Source: Bacteroidales bacterium (GTDB taxonomy: Bacteria > Bacteroidota > Bacteroidia > Bacteroidales > UBA3824). From it: DNA of 5,980 bases. The notes beneath the pieces were generated by a model, which searched no databases, was not told the origin of the DNA, and saw only the letters and a program-made list of their open reading frames with translations. Position numbers and translations under genes: made by a program. Location of the stretch: contig JAEDDH010000054.1 of the NCBI GenBank assembly GCA_016293845.1, positions 1 to 5,980 of the forward strand, in the 5' to 3' direction. This document shows, piece by piece, positions 1-5,303 of the stretch; the stretch's first letter is position 1, and the number at the start of each line of letters is the position of its first letter.

Positions 1-137
1 AATGTGCCGTGTTTATTTCCGTAGCCCTTGACCGTGTCGTCAAAGCCCTGTAGCTGTGCCCATGCGTGGCAGAATTGCTGGCGTGTTATCTCGCCGTTAC
101 GTCTTTTTGTGATTAAATTAAAAAATTGTTGGTTCAT
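1..137 (-). CDS. Hypothetical protein, N-terminal part only (runs off the left edge)
   Basis: An open frame starts at ATG 137 and stays open for 45 codons to the window edge. It begins MNQQFFNLITKRRNGEITRQ and continues with a polar stretch containing HAWAQLQGFDD and ending in GNKHGT. The start is supported by a GGGGG ribosome binding site at 144-148, six bases from the ATG. An ATG at 150 lies in another frame and closes after a few codons. The gene follows directly on a predicted leader or small RNA (155-279) with a strong promoter and terminator-like hairpin, so it may be controlled by attenuation. I do not recognise the family. The visible part is charged and soluble-looking, without a signal peptide or membrane segment. 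A small phage accessory or regulatory protein is possible, but that is a guess from position only. Confidence 0.6.
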   Translation of the reverse strand, partial: MNQQFFNLITKRRNGEITRQQFCHAWAQLQGFDDTVKGYGNKHGT

Positions 138-143
138 GGCTTG

Positions 144-148
144 CCCCC
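144..148 (-). promoter_or_regulatory. Ribosome binding site of the left-edge gene
   Basis: A run of five G (minus strand) sits six bases before the ATG at 137 and decides that start. It is followed by CAAGCC. The same GGGGC pattern precedes the other two starts visible in the window. Confidence 0.55.
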
Positions 149-154
149 ATTTTT

Positions 155-196
155 GATAAAAAATAAACCACACGGCTGCGTTGTTGCTGTGTGGTT
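155..196 (-). terminator. Intrinsic terminator (or attenuator) upstream of the left-edge gene
   Basis: On the minus strand AACCACAC (196-189) pairs perfectly with GTGTGGTT (173-166), and the stem is followed at once by TATTTTTTATC (165-155). This is the classic hairpin plus U-tract arrangement. It works only in the minus direction, since the plus side has no T-run after the stem. It ends the predicted RNA 279-155 and lies 18 bases before the start codon at 137. The loop is unusually long (15 nt) and is complementary to an upstream segment at 252-244, so termination could be modulated. Confidence 0.6.
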
Positions 197-279
197 GTCC
201 GCTTGCGGCTAAACGCCTATCGGGCAAGGATAGGGCGTTTATTCAACAACGCATAAAATAAAAGTCCTATCGCTTACGT
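155..279 (-). ncRNA. Predicted structured RNA (small RNA or attenuator leader) with three hairpins and a pseudoknot
   Basis: Read on the minus strand from the predicted start near 279, this stretch of about 120 nt folds into three successive stem-loops. P1 pairs 240-229 with 221-211 (11 bp, one bulged G, loop CUUGCCC). P2 is a small CCG/CGG hairpin at 208-199. P3 pairs 196-189 with 173-166 (8 bp, 15-nt loop) and is followed by a U-rich tail. In addition GCGUUGUUG (252-244) is perfectly complementary to CAACAACGC (186-178) in the P3 loop, so an H-type pseudoknot enclosing P1 and P2 can form. The element has its own strong promoter and terminator, which fits a free-standing small RNA. Because a gene begins at 137, it could equally be a leader that controls read-through. 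I do not recognise it as a known RNA family. Structure is inferred by eye, without energy calculation or covariation. Confidence 0.5.
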
Positions 280-284
280 ATATG

Positions 285-313
285 ACTTTATTACATGTTG
301 TCGAAAATGTCAA
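285..313 (-). promoter_or_regulatory. Strong sigma70-type promoter, leftward
   Basis: The minus strand shows a perfect -35 TTGACA (313-308), a 17-base spacer and a -10 TAAAGT (290-285, four of six consensus bases). Directly upstream lie A/T tracts (about 319-350 on the plus strand: long T-runs, so A-runs in the promoter direction) that resemble an UP element. The start of transcription would be near 279-277. It drives the structured RNA and, by read-through, the left-edge gene. The match quality makes this the best promoter in the window. Confidence 0.7.
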
Positions 314-385
314 GCGTTTTTTTAAAAGTCTGATAATTTTTTTTTAATCTCGGTTTTGGTGGCGAACGGCGCGCCAGCGCACTCA

Positions 386-463
386 TATACAAATACATAA
401 TCATGTACATGTACATATTCAAATACAGATACAAATACAAATTCATATACAAATACATATACA
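386..463. repeat. Degenerate hexamer tandem array, 13 units in perfect phase
   Basis: Thirteen consecutive 6-bp units end in CA on the plus strand: tataca, aataca, taatca, tgtaca, tgtaca, tattca, aataca, gataca, aataca, aattca, tataca, aataca, tataca. The consensus is (t/a)ATACA, or TGTAT(t/a) on the other strand, without a single insertion or deletion. A minus-strand ORF (488-291) crosses it and would read as alternating Tyr with Met/Leu, but it has no ribosome binding site and its end overlaps the leftward promoter, so I treat the array as non-coding. It lies about 70 bases upstream of that promoter's -35. Copy number could be variable. Confidence 0.75.
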
Positions 464-510
464 TAGTGCAAACGTCTGCAAAAAGCAATATATAGGATTT
501 TGCACCCCGC

Positions 511-660
511 TTGTGTTTTTCTGTGTCCGCTTGTGGTCAGTTGTGTGCTACTGTCTGCAAGTCGGTGCTATTGTGTGCTATTGTGTACAAGTCAGTACAA
601 TTGTGTACAAGTCTATGCAATTGCATACATTTGCATAATGTTCTATGCAAGTGTGTAAAT
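511..660. repeat. Decamer tandem array, about 15 units, one per DNA helical turn
   Basis: From 511 to 660 the sequence divides into fifteen 10-bp units with no indels. Most resemble TTGTGTACAA, for example 541-550 and 571-580 (both ttgtgtgcta), 581-590 and 601-610 (both ttgtgtacaa), and 611-620 and 641-650 (..ctatgcaa). Higher-order periods of 20 and 30 bp are visible: TTGTGTACAAGTC occurs exactly at 581-593 and 601-613, and 571-600 matches 541-570 at 24 of 30 positions. The core is close to palindromic (TTGTACACAA is its complement), so each unit could be a protein half-site on the same face of the helix. A plus-strand ORF reads through it as a 10-residue Cys-rich repeat, but nothing else supports coding. 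Confidence 0.75.
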
Positions 661-663
661 CCT

Positions 664-669
664 TATAAT
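664..669 (+). promoter_or_regulatory. Perfect TATAAT -10 element, rightward, weak -35
   Basis: TATAAT is present exactly, but the position 17 bases upstream (641-646, TTCTAT) matches TTGACA poorly. The decamer array ends four bases upstream of it. A rightward promoter that depends on a protein bound to the phased decamers would explain this layout, and its transcript could run to the plus-strand terminator at 1190-1211. This is an inference from arrangement; a lone TATAAT in AT-rich DNA can arise by chance. Confidence 0.3.
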
Positions 670-1014
670 ATAAAGAATTGCGTTTTATTTTACGGTAATT
701 TGACGCGCGTGTAACGTGGCGTGTTTTCTGCTTTTTTCTCTGATTTTCTGCTAATGTTTCCGCGTTGACGTGCCGTTAAGTCTTAAGTGTCTATTGCGCT
801 CGTGGAAATAAAAATTAAATATATTCCCATGTGCGCCGCCGGTCTTATCTCAACCGCTGAATGTTCCCGCAAAATTGGTATAACTGACAGCTCTGTACGT
901 CGCTTAAAAGCGCGCTTTAACGCGTGCGCATTTTATGCGTTATATATTCTTTTCAGCGTGACGAAAATTTCGAATTAAAAAGAATGAAAACGAAATAAAA
1001 CTAAAATTACGAAA
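670..1014. other. AT-rich interval between the decamer array and the iterons
   Basis: Apart from the doubtful short ORF at 787-981, this stretch holds only small structural features. There is a perfect 12-bp palindrome AAAGCGCGCTTT at 907-918, a short hairpin CGCAT-TTT-ATGCG at 928-940, and A-rich DNA with repeated ACGAAAW motifs (961-1014) leading into the iterons. AT-rich DNA beside iterons is typical of strand-opening regions at replication origins, but no DnaA box (TTATCCACA) is visible here. Confidence 0.4.
787..981 (+). CDS. Doubtful short ORF with a helix-turn-helix-like stretch
   Basis: This 64-codon frame (63 residues) starts at GTG 787, with alternative starts at GTG 802 and ATG 829. 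None has a convincing ribosome binding site. Roughly residues 20-45 (LISTAECSRKIGITDSSVRR and on to LKARF) have the spacing of a helix-turn-helix: a Thr-Ala-Glu first helix, the turn at GIT, and a recognition helix SSVRRLKARF. The remaining C-terminus (ACAFYALYILFSVTKISN) is hydrophobic and does not look like a continuation of such a domain. It may be a tiny DNA-binding protein, the decayed N-terminus of a larger regulator or terminase-like protein, or chance. Its position between two repeat arrays would suit an autoregulator, but that is speculation. Confidence 0.25.
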
Positions 1015-1124
1015 TGTTCGGGAAAAAGTTGCTTATAAACCGCATTTTATCGGGAAAAAGTTGCTTATTGTTCGGGAAAAAGTTGCTTATAAACCGCATT
1101 TTATCGGGAAAAAGTTGCTTATTG
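1015..1124. repeat. Perfect 54-bp tandem duplication with four 18-bp iterons
   Basis: The 54 bases 1015-1068 are repeated exactly at 1069-1122, with two more bases of a third copy. Each unit carries the core CGGGAAAAAGTTGCTTAT twice, giving four identical copies at 1019-1036, 1051-1068, 1073-1090 and 1105-1122. Start-to-start distances are 32, 22 and 32 bp, close to three, two and three helical turns, so the sites lie on nearly one face of the DNA. All four point the same way. This is the form of replication iterons or a multi-site repressor or partition operator. No replication protein gene is present in the window to choose between them. Confidence 0.85.
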
Positions 1125-1128
1125 CAGG

Positions 1129-1155
1129 AAATAAAAAACGGTCCTTTGTGGACCG
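1129..1155 (-). terminator. Intrinsic terminator of the tail operon
   Basis: On the minus strand CGGTCC pairs perfectly with GGACCG (1155-1150 with 1144-1139) around a five-base loop ACAAA, followed directly by TTTTTTATTT (1138-1129). This is a textbook intrinsic terminator in the direction of the tail genes. It lies about 300 bases after the stop codon of the J-like gene and just before the iterons, so it would keep tail transcription out of the repeats. Confidence 0.8.
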
Positions 1156-1189
1156 CCTTCTAAATTAAAAATGAAAATGCTATTAAAAT

Positions 1190-1211
1190 ATCACGATAAC
1201 GTGATTTTTTG
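1190..1211 (+). terminator. Probable intrinsic terminator, rightward
   Basis: ATCACG (1190-1195) pairs perfectly with CGTGAT (1200-1205) around ATAA, followed by TTTTTG on the plus strand. The stem is short, with three G-C pairs, so the terminator would be moderate. AAAA just upstream can pair with the T-run, giving some bidirectional character. Because it points opposite to the tail operon, it implies some rightward transcript from the repeat region. Confidence 0.45.
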
Positions 1212-1421
1212 TATTAAAACTGTCTACTTTTTTATACACGTTAAGAATGTAAAATATTGCATTTCCTTTTTTTTTCTTCTGTTTCGTTTTTTTCGTTTTC
1301 ATTCGTTATTTGTGAATTACAATTTTTTTACTGATAAAAGTGTAATTGTTTGTAAGCGTTCCTTTTCCATAAGTACAAATAATTAAACAAATAAAAAATT
1401 GTCCGTGCGTGCTGGAATTGT

Positions 1422-1448
1422 CCCGCCTTGCAAAGTTGCATGGTCGGG
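1422..1448 (-). other. Stem-loop just after the stop codon of the J-like gene
   Basis: Nine bases after the stop codon the minus strand can form CCCG-A-CC-A-TGCA / ACTT / TGCA-A-GG-CGGG. This is ten pairs with one bulge and one A-A mismatch in DNA-sense numbering (T-T on the plus strand). No U-run follows, so it is not a normal intrinsic terminator. It could protect the mRNA 3' end or pause RNA polymerase. Confidence 0.4.
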
Positions 1449-1457
1449 AAATAAAAA

Positions 1458-4400
1458 TTAATAATATAAATCACAATATATACTTATATTATAAGTATCA
1501 GCATAAAATGTATTTTCAATTTCAAACTGTTCGTATACATAATCTCTTTTATAGATATATACATAAGGTGATACTGCTGCTCCTTTACCGTTGAATATGG
1601 AAATTTGTAAATCTCTATTATTGTCTATATCTTGACCGACAATTACAAAATCTGTTTTTTCGTAATATCCTGATGAAAACCACATTTGATATGCTTTAAT
1701 TTCGTAATCTATTCCTCTGCCGTCAGAAAACATACTAACACGAAATCTTCCACAGACGTTAAATTTTATGTTTGCAGCAGCATACGGATTATTTACAGTA
1801 ATGTTTATGCTGCTAAATAATACGTCAAGACTTTGTGCCGTCAATGTTGTATGGTTACCAGTTGCAATACCCTCTTTTGATTTGATGTATCCATTAAATG
1901 AACCTGTTGCCATATTTAATACGCCATTTATTGTTGCATTTTGGGCTATCATTCCGTATGTTTTAATTACGTTGTTAGCTGCGTCCAGCATAAAGCCCGC
2001 GGTCGGATTTCCGCCACTTTCTGCGTAATTATGCGATTTAATAAACCCTTGCTGCTTTAATACGATATTTTGCGCGAGCAGGTTGTCTACTTCAATCAAC
2101 GCCGTTCTTAAATATCCGCCGTTAATAATCGTTTGACCGTTGCTGGCTGCTGTCACCATTGCGTCGTATGAAGCATAGCCGAGCTTTGTTGCCATTTCGT
2201 TACGCTGGCTCGCCGCAGTCGCTTCCGCGTTGCTTTGAGCCGTGTTCGCAAGGCTCTCCGTTTTCTGTGATGTAAATATAGTTTTTCCTGCAAGGTTGAT
2301 TTGGTCGGCGCTTAGTACGATTTGTGACGCTATAAGGTTGCCCGCTATAGCGTCGTCCCACAATGCTTTTACGGCTTGGTCGCTTGCGTTGCCTTTTATG
2401 CCGTAGTATTCCGAGCCCTCAATAAGCGCATATACCGCCGCCACCTTTTGCTCGGTGCTCGCGTTTACCAGCTTCGCGCGTGTGGTTGCGTCTATCATAA
2501 TAGGCAGATTTAACGAAAGGCTCATACTGCCGCTAGCGCCGCCGCCCTCTACAAGCGCCATTACTGCGCCCGCCTGTACTGATATTAAGCCCGTCAATTC
2601 CTGCGCCATGTCGTCAACCTGCGCTAAAATCTGCTCTTTAGTAATTGCAATAAAAGCGCGCTGCTGTTCGTCCAAGTCCTCAACCTTTAATAATATTTCG
2701 TCCTCGCTTATACTTATAGACGCGCTTGCGTTTCTCGCGTCCGCGTCCATTTTTGCGACGATTTCCTCTAGGCTCATTTCTACGGGCTTAACCTTGTATA
2801 CGTTCGTAAATCTTACGCCCTTTATCGTATCAACCGCAGCCTGTACGGCGTCGCTGGCTAGTGCCTCGGCCTCGCCCTGCTGTACGTAGTCGCGCTGGCT
2901 TTCTACGGTCTTTTTTGAACCGTCCGGCGTTTTGGTGAGATTGCTTTTATATTCCGGCAATGTGCCGTATGTGTACAGTGCAGGGTTATAGTCAACCAGC
3001 GTCAATGTGTAACCGTCGTCCGTTTCCTCGGCGTTCGTAATTTTCATTGTGTTTGTTACGGTCGTAAAATTGCCGTCGTTGTCCAATTTTCCAAAACTGA
3101 AATAGTCGCCCGCGCGTGGTATTATGTCCGCGCTCTGTCGTAGCGTTGTAGTAACTGTCAGCGTTGACGTTGTACCCGTTCCTGTTACCTTAAGCGCACA
3201 TATTCCGCGCCCGCTGTCTGATACGCAGTTTATGATTACGCCGCAGGCTACATTTGCCGGGAACGTCACTGTACCCTCTATGTAGATTTCTTTTAAAAGT
3301 CCGCTCTCCCATTTCAAGCCCGTTATTTTACCGTGCGAAAGTCCAATTTTAAGGCTTTTGTGTTGGAGTTCTACGCGTGAAAAAATCGGATAATATGCCG
3401 CCTCTCGTCCAACCTTTACAGTTGCCACGCGTGGCTGCGCCATTTCCTCGGCCATTTGTCGCCATACGTATTTAAACGCGTGCTGGTATGTCGTGATATA
3501 CTCCAGCGCCGTCTGTGTTAAGGTGTCGGTCTGTGGGTCGTAGTCTCCGCCATCACGCATAAAAATAACGCTGTCGGCGTCGTAGTCCCCATCCTTGTTT
3601 ATGTATGTGACTTTTTTGCCTGTGGTCTTGCGCTTAAACTCTTTTGTAGTGCTTATCGTCTGAATTGTATCGCTATTTAAAAGCGCTATAGAATAATCGC
3701 GTCCGTTATCTATTGCGACCTCGATTTTTCCTGTCATTGGATTGAATACCAGCGCCGCGTTTCCGTTTCTGCATAGCGTTTCAATGATTGACTTTTTCTT
3801 TGTCGGTCTGCATATAACGCCGTCGGCTCTGAACCCCTGCGTCTGACAATATGTGTACCATTCGCCAAAGGTTGCAAGATCCAGCTCGCTGTCTTCGTAC
3901 TTGCTCGGCGCGTGCTTGCTGCTTGTCATAATTTCCAAAACCCACGCGGCTAGGTTGCTTGTCGGGGTTCTTTTGCTCGTCCATGCGCTGCCGTTCCATG
4001 TTCTCGCGCAGGCTCTTGTTATAATGCTGAACGCGTCAAGGTTTCCGCTGGTGTTCGCGTTTGCTGCCACCCGAATTCCTAAGCGGGTGCATTTGTCGCG
4101 CTCTGCGTCTTCCAATACCTTAGCGGCCACAAGGCTTGATGATGTACTTTTTTTTGCGTCGTAACATGTTGTTTGAACTGCCATTAAATAAACGGTGTCC
4201 TTTGCGTTGCTCTCTGCCTTTGGTGTAGTTCGGAGAACTCTTACGCTTATTTTATTGCCGTATGCCTGCTCCGCCGTGAATGTCTGCACCGCGCTGTATC
4301 TCATTTGCTGCTTGGTGTTGTATTCAAACGTATTTGACGCCGTGCCATTCTGAATAAAGCCCGTGTCAAAGTCGTGCCAAGTCGGGCTTGCTGCGTCCGG

Positions 4401-5303
4401 GTTGTTCGTCCACTGTGGCTGTAGTGTGATTGTTTGACTTTTCCAGCCGTCGTCGTATATCTGCAAACCGTCAAATAGCGCTATCAATTCTACTTTCATT
4501 GGTCTGCTTGGCAATTCCTGCACAACACCTGTCTGCCACTTTTCTTCAATTTGTGCGTTTTCATCTGGGTCGCTTGACTCGTGGTCGTGCGGGATTTCCT
4601 CGTTTAATTCTGTCAACACAATTTTTTCGTTAAAATCCGCGTTGATGAAGTCGCCCGTCTGTCTGATTTCTATTTTGTTGCGCTCGTCGTAATATGTGCC
4701 CTTGTCCCAGCTATATTCTCCGTTTTGTGGAGTGTCTCCGCTGAACGTTTTTATTACGGTTTCGCCCATTTTGATTTTGTCGATTACAAGGTTGTTGTAT
4801 CCGCATTCAAGTACTACGTTATAATATTGTTCCTCACCTTTAGCGCCTGCTATTGTGTAATGCGCCGGACAAAGCCTGTACGGTGTAAATAATGTTTCGC
4901 CGATTATATAAGGGAAAGTCTGACCTGTGGCCGCTTGGTTTCTCGCGCCCTTTACAAACGGCAGCTTGCCGGTCTGCTCTGCGCCCGCTTTTGCCGCTTT
5001 CTGCGCCGCTTCCATTTCCTTTTCTGCCTGCTTCTGTTTGTAGATGGAAACGCCCGCTACTACGCCCGCCGTAATTGCTACGGCTGCAATAGCTACGATT
5101 GCCACCGTTGTGGCTGCTGCTGGTGTTTTTCTTACATAAATAATATCGTCGGGCTGGACTTCATAGTCTGCGTCTACTCTGTAGCCCCCACGTAAAATAA
5201 TACTATTTTCCCAATTTACGCCCTTTATGTGGTCGCGCAGGCGTCCGTTGAATGTGTATGATGTGTTATGATTAAGTCCGTCAAATACGTGTATCAATGC
5301 CAT
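1458..5303 (-). CDS. Phage tail tip protein, TipJ / host-specificity protein J-like
   Basis: At 1281 residues this is the size of lambda J-type central tip proteins, which sit at the tail end and carry host recognition. Residues 1-60 form a small N-terminal domain (MALIHVFDGLN, ending PDDIIYVRKTP). Residues 65-88 are a strongly hydrophobic Ala/Val/Ile segment, and 89-112 are charged and probably helical. Residues 120-235 (IGETLFTPYRLCP, LECGYNNLVIDKIKMGETVI) resemble the conserved early part of the J family. Beta-rich tip domains follow to about 790, and a helical, coiled-coil-like part spans about 800-910. A fibre-like region rich in Asn, Gly and Ala includes LSADQINLAGKTIF (997-1010) and INGGYLRTALIEVDNLLAQN (1060-1079). 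The last 130 or so residues are unlike the rest and AT-rich in DNA. The start at 5303 has an AAGGGG site five bases upstream. It overlaps the peptidase gene by 23 bases. The family call rests on order, length and motifs read by eye. Confidence 0.85.
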   Translation of the reverse strand: MALIHVFDGLNHNTSYTFNGRLRDHIKGVNWENSIILRGGYRVDADYEVQPDDIIYVRKTPAAATTVAIVAIAAVAITAGVVAGVSIYKQKQAEKEMEAAQKAAKAGAEQTGKLPFVKGARNQAATGQTFPYIIGETLFTPYRLCPAHYTIAGAKGEEQYYNVVLECGYNNLVIDKIKMGETVIKTFSGDTPQNGEYSWDKGTYYDERNKIEIRQTGDFINADFNEKIVLTELNEEIPHDHESSDPDENAQIEEKWQTGVVQELPSRPMKVELIALFDGLQIYDDGWKSQTITLQPQWTNNPDAASPTWHDFDTGFIQNGTASNTFEYNTKQQMRYSAVQTFTAEQAYGNKISVRVLRTTPKAESNAKDTVYLMAVQTTCYDAKKSTSSSLVAAKVLEDAERDKCTRLGIRVAANANTSGNLDAFSIITRACARTWNGSAWTSKRTPTSNLAAWVLEIMTSSKHAPSKYEDSELDLATFGEWYTYCQTQGFRADGVICRPTKKKSIIETLCRNGNAALVFNPMTGKIEVAIDNGRDYSIALLNSDTIQTISTTKEFKRKTTGKKVTYINKDGDYDADSVIFMRDGGDYDPQTDTLTQTALEYITTYQHAFKYVWRQMAEEMAQPRVATVKVGREAAYYPIFSRVELQHKSLKIGLSHGKITGLKWESGLLKEIYIEGTVTFPANVACGVIINCVSDSGRGICALKVTGTGTTSTLTVTTTLRQSADIIPRAGDYFSFGKLDNDGNFTTVTNTMKITNAEETDDGYTLTLVDYNPALYTYGTLPEYKSNLTKTPDGSKKTVESQRDYVQQGEAEALASDAVQAAVDTIKGVRFTNVYKVKPVEMSLEEIVAKMDADARNASASISISEDEILLKVEDLDEQQRAFIAITKEQILAQVDDMAQELTGLISVQAGAVMALVEGGGASGSMSLSLNLPIMIDATTRAKLVNASTEQKVAAVYALIEGSEYYGIKGNASDQAVKALWDDAIAGNLIASQIVLSADQINLAGKTIFTSQKTESLANTAQSNAEATAASQRNEMATKLGYASYDAMVTAASNGQTIINGGYLRTALIEVDNLLAQNIVLKQQGFIKSHNYAESGGNPTAGFMLDAANNVIKTYGMIAQNATINGVLNMATGSFNGYIKSKEGIATGNHTTLTAQSLDVLFSSINITVNNPYAAANIKFNVCGRFRVSMFSDGRGIDYEIKAYQMWFSSGYYEKTDFVIVGQDIDNNRDLQISIFNGKGAAVSPYVYIYKRDYVYEQFEIENTFYADTYNISIYCDLYY

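Larger units (their letters stand above)
1156..1457. other. AT-rich 3' region of the tail operon, no supported gene
   Basis: About 300 bases separate the J-like stop codon from its terminator. Two minus-strand mini-ORFs can be read: 37 codons from ATG 1441 (starting MQLCKAGQFQ) and 39 codons from ATG 1302 (starting MKTKKTKQKKKK). Neither has a ribosome binding site, whereas the recognised genes all have one. The stretch also holds the stem-loop at 1422-1448, the plus-strand terminator at 1190-1211, two copies of AATTGTCC (near 1398 and 1416) and a pyrimidine-rich tract at 1261-1303. I see no RNA gene. Confidence 0.45.

Noticed and set aside
291..488. Minus-strand ORF with a Tyr-(Met/Leu) repeat
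   Set aside because: It is the hexamer array read as codons, has no ribosome binding site, and its 3' end overlaps a near-consensus promoter.
511..714. Plus-strand Cys-rich ORF with a 10-residue repeat
   Set aside because: The peptide periodicity follows from the decamer DNA repeat (three decamers equal ten codons); there is no start signal.
765..793. Rightward promoter TTGACG with a 17-bp spacer
   Set aside because: The -10 candidate TGTCTA is poor and would overlap the GTG start of the doubtful ORF.
1015..1124. CRISPR array
   Set aside because: The intervals between the 18-bp copies (14 and 4 bp) are themselves repeated, so there are no unique spacers.
1171..1386. Plus-strand Phe-rich ORF
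   Set aside because: It is AT-rich low-complexity sequence that runs through a probable terminator hairpin, with no ribosome binding site.
1183..1441. Two minus-strand mini-ORFs after the J-like gene (1441-1328 and 1302-1183)
   Set aside because: Both lack a ribosome binding site, and the second is a Lys-rich reading of a pyrimidine tract. They are mentioned in the 3' region entry only.
1458..1900. Diversity-generating retroelement variable region at the J C-terminus
   Set aside because: No reverse transcriptase, template repeat or C-type-lectin-like ending is visible in the window; the AT-rich end alone does not support it.
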